Assembly: GCF_014836495.1 (NCBI RefSeq)
Contig: NZ_JACSQT010000008.1
Span: 62,001-126,000 of the forward strand
Length of the DNA stretch: 64,000 bases
Source of the DNA: Cytobacillus stercorigallinarum
Lineage (GTDB): Bacteria; Bacillota; Bacilli; Bacillales; Cytobacillaceae
Reading direction: 5' to 3'
A program made the translations under genes and the position numbers. Positions 34,717-44,757 of this stretch are shown piece by piece (position 1 is the stretch's first letter; each line of letters starts with the position of its first letter). The notes under the pieces were generated by a model, which saw only the letters and a program-made list of their open reading frames with translations, was not told the DNA's origin and made no database searches.

Positions 34717-34732
34717 ATGTATACGTTTTCAT
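34717..34732 (-). promoter_or_regulatory. Catabolite-responsive element (cre) before cstA
   Basis: Read on the minus strand, ATGAAAACGTATACAT fits the CcpA consensus WTGNAANCGNWNNCW completely. It ends 20 bases before the cstA start, a position that would block transcription when glucose is plentiful. Confidence 0.8.
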
Positions 34733-34868
34733 TTATTATAAATGACTATGATTCAAGGTTGAGTATTTTGAGCATAACATGTATAAATCCGTGAGTAAGA
34801 GGTCCTTATATTAAATTAAGATGCATTTTTTAGTGTAAATAGTCTGATAATTAATTGAGTGTCATGAC

Positions 34869-35600
34869 CTATATTTCTAGTTTTGTTCTTAAATCCTTTA
34901 CGTAATTTCTGCTGACAGAAAGTTTTTCATTCGATCCTTTTAGCTCTAACTGAAATGCACCATTGAACCAAGGAGAAAGTTTATTAATATATCTTAAATT
35001 AACAAAATAGCTTTTATGTATTCTACAGAAAGAATACGTAGATAGTCGATTTTCTAACTCTTTTAATGATGCTTTTGTCTCATAAGCATTATCTATAGTG
35101 ATAATTCGTGAAAATTTATCTTCCTTATAAACATACATAATATCTTTAGGTTCAATGTAAATTATTTCTCCATTCTCTTCGATTGCCAGCTTACCAGCTA
35201 ATTTACCTTGTTTGGGCAGATCTATTGGCTTTAAATATTTGATTATCCGGCTGACCGTCTCAGAAAGTTGTTCTTCATCATATGGTTTTAGTAAGTAATC
35301 GATCGCTTCATAGCGAAAAGCTTCTACAGCGAACTGAGGGTAAGCTGTTGCGAATATGATTTTAGGTGGATTTTTGAATTCCATTAAACTTTTAGCTGTT
35401 TGCATGCCATCCATTTTGGGCATTTCGATATCAAGAAAAACGATATCTGGCTGTAATTGAATCGATTGTATGATGGCACCTTCTCCTGAATCAGCTTCGC
35501 CAACAATTTGAATAGAATCAAATATTGATAACAAATGCTTTAATTCTTCCCGGCTGTATGGCTCGTCATCTACAACGAGCACTTTAATCTTTGTCTTCAT
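34869..35600 (-). CDS. LytTR-type response regulator (LytR/BtsR-like)
   Basis: A 243-residue regulator. The receiver has DDE (11-13), phospho-acceptor Asp57 (IVFLDIEMPKMDG) and Lys in LLKPYDEEQL. A LytTR DNA-binding domain follows (about 140-240: IEPKDIMYVYKEDKFSRI, FCRIHKSYFVNLRYINKLSPWF). Its start overlaps the kinase gene by 17 bp. In related systems (BtsSR, YpdAB, LytST) this class activates pyruvate-uptake genes, and cstA lies next door, so cstA is the likely target. Confidence 0.92.
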   Translation of the reverse strand: MKTKIKVLVVDDEPYSREELKHLLSIFDSIQIVGEADSGEGAIIQSIQLQPDIVFLDIEMPKMDGMQTAKSLMEFKNPPKIIFATAYPQFAVEAFRYEAIDYLLKPYDEEQLSETVSRIIKYLKPIDLPKQGKLAGKLAIEENGEIIYIEPKDIMYVYKEDKFSRIITIDNAYETKASLKELENRLSTYSFCRIHKSYFVNLRYINKLSPWFNGAFQLELKGSNEKLSVSRNYVKDLRTKLEI

Positions 35601-37332
35601 TTTCTTCCTCCACAGGTATATTAAAGGTTATTTCCGTTCCATTGTTTTCTTCACTTTTGATGTGTAATCTGGCATTCTTGCCAAATGTCATAATTAATCT
35701 TCTATTTACATTGTATAATCCGAGACCAGTACCTGTTTTTGATGTGATTGGTTCTTCCCCAATATGCTTTAATCTATCATGCTTAATGCCCATACCATTG
35801 TCTTTAATCGAAATAGCAACTCGATTGTTCATTTGTTTAATTTGTACTTTAATCATACAATTTTTGTTCATTTGCTTAAATGCATGTATAATGGCATTTT
35901 CTACAATTGGCTGCAAGGTGAGCGGTGGAATCTTACTATCAAGAACTTCATTCTCAATATAATATTCGACTTGTATTCTGTTTTCAAATCTCGTTTGTTC
36001 TATCATTAAATAGGCTTTCATATGAAGAATATCTTGTTCCAATGTGATACGGTTTGCTGTCGTTGCATTTAAGTTTTGCCTTAGAAATTGGGACAAAGTA
36101 ATAAGCAGTTTTCTTGCTTTATCGGCATCAATTCTTACAAGAGAGACAATGGTATTTAATGTGTTAAAAAGAAAATGGGGACTAATTTGTGCTTGCAAAG
36201 CCTTAATTTCTGCTTCTTTAGCCAATTGAAAAGCTTTATCTGCTTCGGCTATTTCTAGCTGATTACTTAGTAACACACTTAACCCTGAGATCAACTCAAT
36301 TTCTAAATTAGTCACTTCCTTCTCCGAGGTAAAATATACTTTTAAAGTACCGATGATTTGTCCACGTTGCTTAAGTGGAGCAATAACAGCGGCACCAAGT
36401 GGACAATGGTCATTTTGACATTGTATTTCTTCATTACCTACAACAATTAATTTACCATTATTAATTACTTCTTTAGTAATTTCTGTTTGGATGGGGTGGT
36501 CTACTCGGTGATGATCATCACCTGAACCAACATGGGCAAGAATCACATGTTTATTTGTAATGGCCACTGCATTAGCATGGATTTCCCTTAATAATATGGT
36601 ACAGACTGCCTTAGTGGAGACTTGTGTCATTCCCTTTCTAAGATGTGATAAAGTTTGATCAGCGATTCGTAATGACTTTTGTGCTTGTAGTGCTCCTGCC
36701 TTTTCTTCTTCATTCACTACATTTTTAATGATAAGGAGGAACAAAGCTGATCCTACACCGTTTGCAATAATCATTGGCACACCGATTACTTCAACTAAAG
36801 AGACAGCTTTTTCGAACGGTCTCGACAGAAGGAGAATAAGAAGCATTTGAACGGCTTCTGCAGTAGCTCCTATAAAAAAGGCAGAAGATAGCTTTACATG
36901 GTCTTTCTTCTTATGAAAGTAGCCTGCAATTAGTCCGGACATGATGGTTGCTAACCCACATGAGAAGGCAGTAAAGCCACCTAGTGTAAAACGATGGATT
37001 CCTGCAATTAGTCCAGCTCCTAAACCTACTTTATAGCCCCCGAACAGTCCAGCTAAAACGACACCTATTACGCGTGAGTTAGCAATGGCTTCTTCACTGG
37101 TTAAATTAGATGCCCATCTGTTTATATTTAATGTTTCAGCATTTAAAGATAAACCTGTATATGTCCCGATTATTCCGAAAAAACCAAAAAATAAAATTGC
37201 TTTTAATTGAAGATCTTTTTTTACATTTTCCTTATAAATCATATCTCGAAAAAATTGGAACCGTGTTAGAATAAAGGCTATGGTAACAATAATACCAAGC
37301 CTCTCTAACATAGTAATGAACAATTCAAACAT
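35584..37332 (-). CDS. LytS/BtsS-type sensor histidine kinase
   Basis: A 582-residue kinase. Residues 1-205 hold the 5TM-5TMR_LYT membrane sensor (GVVLAGLFGGYKVGLGAGLIAGIHRF). A GAF-like domain (about 225-360) has CQNDHCPLGAAVIAPL. The His_kinase core has QISPHFLFNTLNTI with His386, then PPLTLQPIVENAIIHAF and GTGLGLYNVNRRL. In BtsS this class senses extracellular pyruvate. It is paired by overlap with the LytTR regulator and located next to cstA. Confidence 0.92.
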   Translation of the reverse strand: MFELFITMLERLGIIVTIAFILTRFQFFRDMIYKENVKKDLQLKAILFFGFFGIIGTYTGLSLNAETLNINRWASNLTSEEAIANSRVIGVVLAGLFGGYKVGLGAGLIAGIHRFTLGGFTAFSCGLATIMSGLIAGYFHKKKDHVKLSSAFFIGATAEAVQMLLILLLSRPFEKAVSLVEVIGVPMIIANGVGSALFLLIIKNVVNEEEKAGALQAQKSLRIADQTLSHLRKGMTQVSTKAVCTILLREIHANAVAITNKHVILAHVGSGDDHHRVDHPIQTEITKEVINNGKLIVVGNEEIQCQNDHCPLGAAVIAPLKQRGQIIGTLKVYFTSEKEVTNLEIELISGLSVLLSNQLEIAEADKAFQLAKEAEIKALQAQISPHFLFNTLNTIVSLVRIDADKARKLLITLSQFLRQNLNATTANRITLEQDILHMKAYLMIEQTRFENRIQVEYYIENEVLDSKIPPLTLQPIVENAIIHAFKQMNKNCMIKVQIKQMNNRVAISIKDNGMGIKHDRLKHIGEEPITSKTGTGLGLYNVNRRLIMTFGKNARLHIKSEENNGTEITFNIPVEEENEDKD

Positions 37333-37574
37333 AAAAAAGCTCCTTCATTATATATATTTCTATCATACATTAAAAGGCTAAAATATCTAAGTATCATAAA
37401 AATTTTCAAAAAATTCCCGCTTTTACCTTTGCAATCTTTTCCACTTTCTGCTATTATGAAAGAAATTATTTTTGTTCGGAATGTAAGAAAGATGCGAGTG
37501 TATATACGTTTGCTTCATGTATGTTCCACAAGAATAGTCATAATTTATGTGTTATACATAAGGAGGATTTATTC

Positions 37575-37775
37575 ATGGCAGAAGGAAAAGTGAAATGGTT
37601 TAATGCAGAAAAAGGTTTTGGTTTCATTGAAACACAAGAAGGACAAGATGTATTCGTACATTATTCAGCTATCCAAACTGAAGGTTTCAAGACGCTTGAT
37701 GAAGGACAAAGCGTAACATTTGAAGTAGAAGAAGGTCAACGTGGACCACAAGCTTCTAATGTAGTTAAACTATAA
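37575..37775 (+). CDS. Cold shock protein (CspA/CspB/CspD family)
   Basis: A 66-residue OB-fold protein with both nucleic-acid-binding motifs, KGFGFIE (RNP1) and VFVHYSAI (RNP2). It binds single-stranded RNA/DNA and acts as an RNA chaperone. ATG 37575 follows AAGGAGGA; upstream in-frame codons are not conserved and lack a site. The leader is over 100 bases long, as usual for csp genes whose mRNA folding responds to temperature. Which paralogue it is cannot be decided. Confidence 0.95.
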   Translation: MAEGKVKWFNAEKGFGFIETQEGQDVFVHYSAIQTEGFKTLDEGQSVTFEVEEGQRGPQASNVVKL

Positions 37776-37784
37776 TATAGTTGA

Positions 37785-37819
37785 AATACAAGCCTGATGA
37801 AGGGCTTGTATTTTTTTTG
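37785..37819 (+). terminator. Terminator of the csp gene
   Basis: AATACAAGCC pairs with GGGCTTGTATTTTTTTT, ending in a long U-run. Confidence 0.88.
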
Positions 37820-37920
37820 CCGAAACAAGGTACTGTTTTCTAAAAAGTAGTATAATTACAAACTTACTGGAATCCTTTTTTTCTTTATGATAAATAGACT
37901 ATAATATAAATAGAGACTAA

Positions 37921-38682
<762 letters not shown>

Positions 38683-38908
38683 ATGAAATGAAGAGCGGTA
38701 GCGATATCTAATCGTGTCGTTCTTTTTTTTTATGTAGGAAAGTATCTTTCATTCATGTGGTTATGCTGAACAGACAAACAGGAAAGGATGTTAATCTCCC
38801 GTGTGATGAAGATGCCTGAATGTGAAATACAATTCTCTTAAGGTTTATTACTTTTCACAACAATAGATTACCCTTATGATAGATATAAAAAAGGGAGTGT
38901 GGGAACGT

Positions 38909-39901
38909 ATGAAGGCAGTGATACATAAAGGTGAAGCAGGAATAAATGGAACGGATTATCAGGAAGTAAATGATTTTCCTGTTGGTGATAAAGAAGTAAA
39001 AGTTCAATTAAAGGCGGCAGGATTAAACCATAGAGATTTATTTATTCTCCATCGACATCAATCAACTGACCCAGCACTTGTATTAGGTTCTGATGGTGCA
39101 GGTATTGTGGTGGAAATTGGTGCAGAGGTGACAAATATTAAAGTCGGAGATGAGGTCGTTATTAATCCAGGATTAGGCTGGGAAAAAAACAGTGACGCCC
39201 CCCCAGAGGGATTTGAGATTGTTGGCTTTCCGTATCACGGTACTTTTGCCGATCATATTGTTATTCCTGCCATTAATGCCTTCCCTAAACCTCCACATAT
39301 GTCATGGGAAGAGGCAGGGGTGTTTTCGTTAGCAGGTTTAACTGCTTATCGTGCCTTATTTACAAGAGGGCAAGTAAAGCCAGGAATGAAAGTATTTATT
39401 CCTGGTATTGGCGGGGGAGTGGCTACTTCTCTTTTACAATTTGCCGTAGCCGCTGGTGCGGAAGCATACGTGAGTTCTCGCTCGGAAGAAAAGAGAGAAA
39501 AAGCTTTATCATTAGGTGCGAAAGAAGCTCTTGATAGTGGGGCAGATTGGCAAGCACAAATTGGTGGCAAAATGGACCTAGTAATCGAATCAGTCGGAGC
39601 TGCAACATTCAACCAATCCCTAGCCGTTCTTCGTAAAGGAGGCACACTCGTGATTTTCGGTTCATCCACAGGAGATGAAGTGACTGTAAATCTTCGTCAA
39701 TTCTTTTACGCACAACAAAATATTCTTGGTAGCACAATGGGAAGTGCAGAAGAATACAAACAAATGCTTACATTTATAAACGATCATCAAATCAAGCCGG
39801 TAATGGATCAAGTTTATCAGTTAGCAGATTATCAAAAAGCATTTGCAAGATTAGAACAAGCAAAACAGCTAGGAAAAATCGTCTTTCAAATAGGGAAATG
39901 A
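38909..39901 (+). CDS. yogA: Zinc-type alcohol dehydrogenase/quinone oxidoreductase family protein (YogA-like)
   Basis: A 330-residue medium-chain dehydrogenase/reductase. The catalytic domain has LNHRDLFILHRHQ, LGSDGAGIVVEIGAEV and VGDEVVINP; the NAD(P) fold has VFIPGIGGGVATSLLQFAVAAGA and LVIESVGAATFNQSL. Cys ligands for a structural zinc are missing, so it may be zinc-free. ATG 38909 is favoured by AAGGGAGTG nine bases upstream. Resembles B. subtilis YogA. Substrate unknown. Confidence 0.82.
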   Translation: MKAVIHKGEAGINGTDYQEVNDFPVGDKEVKVQLKAAGLNHRDLFILHRHQSTDPALVLGSDGAGIVVEIGAEVTNIKVGDEVVINPGLGWEKNSDAPPEGFEIVGFPYHGTFADHIVIPAINAFPKPPHMSWEEAGVFSLAGLTAYRALFTRGQVKPGMKVFIPGIGGGVATSLLQFAVAAGAEAYVSSRSEEKREKALSLGAKEALDSGADWQAQIGGKMDLVIESVGAATFNQSLAVLRKGGTLVIFGSSTGDEVTVNLRQFFYAQQNILGSTMGSAEEYKQMLTFINDHQIKPVMDQVYQLADYQKAFARLEQAKQLGKIVFQIGK

Positions 39902-39906
39902 GTAAT

Positions 39907-39945
39907 GAGAGTGAACGAAGAAATTAAAAACTTTGTTCACTCTTT
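39907..39945 (+). terminator. Terminator after the yogA-like gene
   Basis: GAGAGTGAAC and GTTCACTCTTTC form the stem, followed by TTTTAT. Confidence 0.75.
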
Positions 39946-40235
39946 CTTTTATCATCATAAGAAATCGCGGCGGAAAGAAATAAATGGCACTCAAAAACAC
40001 TTTTTCCTTCAAATTCACGGGAGGAAGGGTGTGATATTACACTTTTATACCTTTCTAGAGACCTAAATTTACTTTTAATTCCGAGTAATAAAAAGGGTTA
40101 TTATCATGAATATTGATTTAATGGAAAAAAATACCTGATTTATTTTTGAAAAAAATGTCTGAAGGCCTGCTACTTGGAAAGAAATATGTCAAATTTACTG
40201 TTTTTTACAAATAAATAAATGCTGAATTTTACACA
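39946..40235. other. Long AT-rich leader region of the subtilisin gene
   Basis: No ORF with a ribosome binding site. An imperfect repeat GTGTGATATTACAC occurs near 40030. Long upstream regions that bind AbrB, DegU or ScoC are usual for aprE-type genes, but I cannot assign individual sites. Confidence 0.4.
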
Positions 40236-40265
40236 TTGTTGCCGTCTGAATATTTGAAATATAAT
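40236..40265 (+). promoter_or_regulatory. Possible promoter of the subtilisin gene
   Basis: TTGTTG (40236) and TATAAT (40260) are separated by 18 bases, 42 bases before the start codon. Confidence 0.45.
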
Positions 40266-40307
40266 ATCCCTTAAGTAAGACATTAAAATTTGGGGAGGAA
40301 CTAGTAA

Positions 40308-41570
40308 ATGACGAAGAAGAAAACAGTAGCAGCTGCACTACTTAGTCTTACATTAGGGATGTCCGTCTTTGCATCAGGTATTTCTGCACAAGTTTCAGAT
40401 GAGGCAAAGGGAAGTGAAACATATCGCGTATTGATACAAGCCCCTAGCAATTCTGTTAATGCATTAGAAACAAAGTATGAAAAACGATGGGACTTTGGTA
40501 AAGAAGGTTTCACTGCAGATGTGAATGCTAAGGAGTTACAGACATTACAAGCGACAAAAAATGTCGAAGTACAAAAGGTAAATGAAATGAGCATAGCAAC
40601 GGTAACAGGAGAAGTGTCGAAAGCAGAAGTAACAGCTGTGCCAAGTTCACAAACACCATGGGGAATTAAATCAATCTATAATAATCAATCTTTAACTGAA
40701 ACATCAGGCGGTAATGGCATTAAAGTTGCTGTGCTTGATACAGGAGTTTATACCAATCATATTGACTTAGCAGGATCAGCAGAACAGTGTAAAGACTTTA
40801 CACAATCCAGTCCACTTGTAAATGGCTCTTGTACGGATCGCCAAGGTCATGGTACACATGTGGCAGGAACTGTTTTAGCACATGGTGGTAGTGATGGGCA
40901 AGGTGTTTACGGTGTAGCTCCTGATGCGAAACTTTGGGCATACAAGGTGTTAGGTGACAACGGTTCTGGTTATTCAGATGATATTGCTGCAGCAATTAGA
41001 CATGTAGCAGATCAAGCAACTAGCACAGGTTCCAAAGTAGTTATTAATATGTCTCTTGGTTCTTCTGGTAAAGATTCACTTATCTCGAGTGCAGTAGACT
41101 ATGCATACAATAAAGGTGTATTAGTTGTTGCGGCGGCAGGAAATAGTGGTTCAGGTAGTAATACAATTGGTTACCCAGGAGCATTGGTTAATGCAGTTGC
41201 AGTTGCAGCTTTAGAGAATGTACAACAAAATGGGACTTATCGCGTAGCGAATTTCTCATCAAGAGGTAACCCAGCTACTGATGGTGATTATGTCATTCAA
41301 GAGCGTGATATTGAAGTATCTGCTCCAGGTGCAGCAGTAGAATCTACTTGGTATAATGGCGGTTATAACACAATTAGTGGTACATCTATGGCTACACCAC
41401 ATGTAGCTGGTTTAGCAGCAAAAATTTGGGCTGCGAATCCTTCATGGAGTAAATCTACTTTAAGAACAGAATTACAAAATCGTGCCAAAGTTTATGATAT
41501 TAAAGGTGGAATTGGTGCCTCAACAGGTGACGACTATGCATCAGGATTTGGTTACCCTAGAGTAAGATAA
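40308..41570 (+). CDS. Secreted subtilisin-like serine protease (S8)
   Basis: A 420-residue preproenzyme. A Sec signal peptide (about 1-27, ending ASGISA), an I9-type propeptide (about 38-105, which folds and inhibits the enzyme) and an S8 catalytic domain with Asp144 (VAVLDTGV), His181 (GHGTHVAGT), oxyanion Asn279 (AAAGNSG) and Ser360 (SGTSMATPH). Two Cys (161, 175) are close enough to form a disulfide, unlike classic subtilisin BPN'. An extracellular scavenging protease. GGGGAGGA ribosome binding site. Confidence 0.93.
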   Translation: MTKKKTVAAALLSLTLGMSVFASGISAQVSDEAKGSETYRVLIQAPSNSVNALETKYEKRWDFGKEGFTADVNAKELQTLQATKNVEVQKVNEMSIATVTGEVSKAEVTAVPSSQTPWGIKSIYNNQSLTETSGGNGIKVAVLDTGVYTNHIDLAGSAEQCKDFTQSSPLVNGSCTDRQGHGTHVAGTVLAHGGSDGQGVYGVAPDAKLWAYKVLGDNGSGYSDDIAAAIRHVADQATSTGSKVVINMSLGSSGKDSLISSAVDYAYNKGVLVVAAAGNSGSGSNTIGYPGALVNAVAVAALENVQQNGTYRVANFSSRGNPATDGDYVIQERDIEVSAPGAAVESTWYNGGYNTISGTSMATPHVAGLAAKIWAANPSWSKSTLRTELQNRAKVYDIKGGIGASTGDDYASGFGYPRVR

Positions 41571-41574
41571 TTAA

Positions 41575-41611
41575 AAAAGAGGTTGCTATATTCAGGTAGC
41601 AACCTCTTTTG
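41575..41611. terminator. Bidirectional terminator between protease and MFS genes
   Basis: AAAAGAGGTTGCTA and TAGCAACCTCTTTT form a perfect 14-bp stem; A and T tracts on either side serve both strands. Confidence 0.88.
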
Positions 41612-41612
41612 T

Positions 41613-42836
41613 TTATGATGACGTGCTAGAATTCTTTAAATATCTAGGGTTTTTCATAACTGAAAAGAGAAGGATAAACCCGCTTGCAATTAGTAATAGA
41701 CTTGTAGTTATAAAAACGGCAGTAAATCCAAAGGCCCCAGCAACCATTCCTCCCATAACAGGTCCGATCACATTTCCTAAAAATCTTAAACTGGTATTAT
41801 ATCCTAACACTTCTCCTTGCATGGCTATAGGTGCAGCCTGTCTAATATAGGCAATGCGCACAGGGATAATTCCTCCAATGGTTACTCCTAGAGCAAACCG
41901 AATAATAATAAGCTGCCACATCTCAGTGACAAATCCGCCTGGAAGATAGACGATACCAGCTAAAAACAATAAGGCCATTAATATTTTTATATAACCATAG
42001 TTGTCTCCTAGCTTTCCCCATGTTTTTGACATCATCAAGTTGCCTACACCAGCTGCGGAAAAAGCGATACCTGCATAAAGAGCTAAATTTTCTGGGCCAT
42101 GTATTTCGCTGACATAAAGGGACAGAATCGGTTGAATACTAAAATGAGCCACTTGAATCAACATCGATAAGATTAAAACAGTTACAAGAACAGGGTTTGT
42201 AAGTATATGTTTTAATACTTCTTTACTCGTATAATTCTGCTTCTCTGACTTCTTCACTTCATTAATTTGAAATTCTTTCGTGAAGATAACGAGAATCGCA
42301 GAGATAAAAATGGCTAATGATGTCCAATTGAAAGTAGAAGAAAAACCGACTATGTCAGCTAGAGCCCCACCGATTAAAGGTCCCATAAGTGAGCCTGTGA
42401 TACTACCTGTTTGTAAGGTGCCAAGCACTTGTCCTGCCATTCTTTTTGGTGTTTGTGTAGAAATAAAAGCTTGTGAAAGGGGAATAAAACCTGTGAAGAT
42501 ACCCATAAATAGTCTTAAATAAAACAAATGCCATACGCTTGTCGCAAAACCTAATAGGAAAATACAAAGGGCCATTCCTGAAGCCGAAATGATTAACACC
42601 TTTTTCTTTCCATACAAATCACCAATTCTCCCCCAAATTGGAGCTACAATAAAGGCAGTAACGAATGTAATGGCAAAAATCCACCCCGACCATCTTTGAA
42701 TATAGGCGTCAGAAAACTGACCAAATGATTCAATATATAATGATATAAATGGCAAGACCATCGTCATACTAGCTGAAACAAAGAAGTTGGCAAACCACAT
42801 AATTTTAATATTTGTCTTTACTTGTGGATGGATCAT
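41613..42836 (-). CDS. MFS drug exporter (MdtG-like)
   Basis: About 407 residues with 12 membrane helices and the MFS motif A (GRIGDLYGKKKVLII) plus a later copy (KTWGKLGDNYGYIKI). GFIPLSQAFISTQTPKRMAGQVLGTLQTG and IPVRIAYIRQAAPIAMQGEVLGYN are typical of MdtG/NorA-type exporters. It probably expels toxic compounds using the proton gradient. The internal ATG at 42836 is favoured, since an AGAAAGAAGTG stretch precedes it and the upstream ATG (42857) has no site. Substrate unknown. Confidence 0.8.
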   Translation of the reverse strand: MIHPQVKTNIKIMWFANFFVSASMTMVLPFISLYIESFGQFSDAYIQRWSGWIFAITFVTAFIVAPIWGRIGDLYGKKKVLIISASGMALCIFLLGFATSVWHLFYLRLFMGIFTGFIPLSQAFISTQTPKRMAGQVLGTLQTGSITGSLMGPLIGGALADIVGFSSTFNWTSLAIFISAILVIFTKEFQINEVKKSEKQNYTSKEVLKHILTNPVLVTVLILSMLIQVAHFSIQPILSLYVSEIHGPENLALYAGIAFSAAGVGNLMMSKTWGKLGDNYGYIKILMALLFLAGIVYLPGGFVTEMWQLIIIRFALGVTIGGIIPVRIAYIRQAAPIAMQGEVLGYNTSLRFLGNVIGPVMGGMVAGAFGFTAVFITTSLLLIASGFILLFSVMKNPRYLKNSSTSS

Positions 42837-43063
42837 GAACGAACACTTCTTTCTCATTTAAACATTTCGTAACACTAAATTTATCATAAACGAACTTAAC
42901 CAAAATAAAAAGGAAAAGGTTTTTAACTCGACTTACCGAGGATGTTTTTACATGAGCCATTGTTATTTGGACAGGATACCTTTATATTATGTATTATAAA
43001 CGTATTTCATCTGCGTGAAGTCGTTTAAACTGTTTATTGTTAAATAAAGGAGTTATATCATCT

Positions 43064-44215
43064 ATGGAAGTTATTGGCGAACTAAAGCCGTTTATTAAAA
43101 AAGTATGGGAACAATCGCAATTTAAACAACCAACAAATATACAGCAAGAGGCGATTCCTAAAGTATTAGAGGGAAAAGATCTTATTGCTCAATCCCCAAC
43201 AGGTACAGGAAAAACGTTAGCGTATTTATTACCTGTTTTAGAAAAAATTCAACCAGACAGCAAAGAGGTACAGGTAGTTATTCTCGCCTCATCACAAGAG
43301 TTAATTATGCAAATCTTAAGTGAGGCACAAAAGTGGGGAAAAGAAAGTAATATCCGAAGTGCTTCATTTATCGGTGGTGCGAATGTAAAGCGTCAGCTAG
43401 AAAAATTAAAACAACGCCCACATATCGTTTTAGGAACCCCAGGCAGAATTCTTGAATTAATTAAGCAAAAGAAATTGAAAATGCATGCGGTAAAAACAGT
43501 TGTCCTTGATGAAGGAGATCAACTTCTCATTCCCGAACATCTTGAGCATGTAAAAAATATAATAAAAGCTACTTTAAAGGAAAGGCAAGTGGTGCTGTTT
43601 TCTGCTACTTTACCTAAAACAATAGAAGTGGAAGCTAAAAGTTGGATGAAATCACCAGAGGTTATCACTATTGAAAAAGATGAGACGATCACTGCGGGTG
43701 ATGTGAAGCATCTTTATTTTAAGGTGGAACAACGGGAAAAAGTTAAATTATTGGAAAAGCTTTCTCGAATAGATGATTTGAAGGCGCTTGTATTTGTTAA
43801 GGATATCCCCAATATCATGATTATGAAAGAAAAGCTAGAGTATAACCATATTAACGTAAATGTACTCCACAGTGATTTAAATAAATTTGAAAGATCTAAA
43901 AATTTAAATGGCTTTAGGAAAAAGGATGCGCGCTTACTTTTATCAACAGATGTAGCAGCGAGAGGGTTAGATATTAAGGGAATTACTCATGTCATCCACT
44001 TTGACTTACCGCGTGAGAAAACGCAGTATATCCATCGCTCAGGGAGAACAGGTCGTTTTGGTGCAGATGGAACAGTGGTATCACTTGTTACGATAAATGA
44101 AGAAAGAGATTTAAAACGTTTTGCTAAAGATTTAAATCTTCAATTAGAAGAGAAAATAATGCATGGTGGAAAAATCGTCAATCCAGAACGCCAGTCAAAC
44201 GAAAAAAGACGCTAA
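43064..44215 (+). CDS. yfmL: DEAD-box-family RNA helicase, YfmL-like
   Basis: A 383-residue two-domain helicase: Q-motif region FKQPTNIQQEAIP, motif I AQSPTGTGKT, Ia and Ib (PGRILELI), motif II DEGD in place of DEAD, motif III SAT, then VLHSDLNKFER, STDVAARGLDI and HRSGRTGRFG in domain 2. It lacks the long RNA-binding C-terminus of CshA or DbpA. The whole sequence follows B. subtilis YfmL, which acts in 50S ribosome assembly and cold adaptation. ATG 43064 with AAAGGAG. Confidence 0.9.
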   Translation: MEVIGELKPFIKKVWEQSQFKQPTNIQQEAIPKVLEGKDLIAQSPTGTGKTLAYLLPVLEKIQPDSKEVQVVILASSQELIMQILSEAQKWGKESNIRSASFIGGANVKRQLEKLKQRPHIVLGTPGRILELIKQKKLKMHAVKTVVLDEGDQLLIPEHLEHVKNIIKATLKERQVVLFSATLPKTIEVEAKSWMKSPEVITIEKDETITAGDVKHLYFKVEQREKVKLLEKLSRIDDLKALVFVKDIPNIMIMKEKLEYNHINVNVLHSDLNKFERSKNLNGFRKKDARLLLSTDVAARGLDIKGITHVIHFDLPREKTQYIHRSGRTGRFGADGTVVSLVTINEERDLKRFAKDLNLQLEEKIMHGGKIVNPERQSNEKRR

Positions 44216-44307
44216 GGTTGTCATAGTGTCAAAGGCTACAATAAGAAATGATAAGAAATCCCGCAAGTTTGTGAAGTAACATGGTTATTTCATTAGGCCA
44301 CTCGGGT

Positions 44308-44342
44308 AAAATGAGTTCGGTATTGTACCGGACTCATTTTAT
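44308..44342 (+). terminator. Terminator after the yfmL-like gene
   Basis: AAAATGAGTTCGGTA and TACCGGACTCATTTT form a 15-bp stem with one wobble pair and a three-base loop. Confidence 0.7.
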
Positions 44343-44434
44343 ATTTCGCCTTCCTGCTTTCTAGTTGTAGTATTCCATATTCTGAAAGTGTGGATCATTT
44401 CCAGCTCTATTGACAGCTTCCTTGGCCATAGAAA

Positions 44435-44470
44435 AACTGCAACCCAATTGGGGTGCAGTTCATTTTTTTT
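44435..44470 (+). terminator. Second hairpin with a strong U-run
   Basis: AACTGCAACCC and GGGGTGCAGTT form a stem, followed by CATTTTTTTT. No gene immediately precedes it, so it may back up the upstream terminator or end an unseen small RNA. Confidence 0.6.
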
Positions 44471-44757
44471 CTATAGGAGAAGGTTCCAGTGAGCTTTAGA
44501 AAACGCCACTTTTAAGATGGAAAGGAACTCAAGAAATCAATGCCCGTTTTTGATTATTTAAGAATGGACAAAAACACGACTTACGCGCTTCTCTACCTAT
44601 TCCGCTTGAATGTTGTACATAACATTACATTTCCTATTTGCCCACACATCTTCAATATTTTATCAAACTTATATGTTGCAATATCAATCTTGGAAATCGC
44701 TTGGCGTTCATTTTATTTTTTCAATCTGATAGTCGCACAATCCAAAGATCATATGCG
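44471..44757. other. Intergenic stretch, no supported gene
   Basis: An open frame on the plus strand runs antisense into the end of the yhfW-like gene, but it has no ribosome binding site and an unlikely composition. Nothing else is recognised. Confidence 0.4.
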
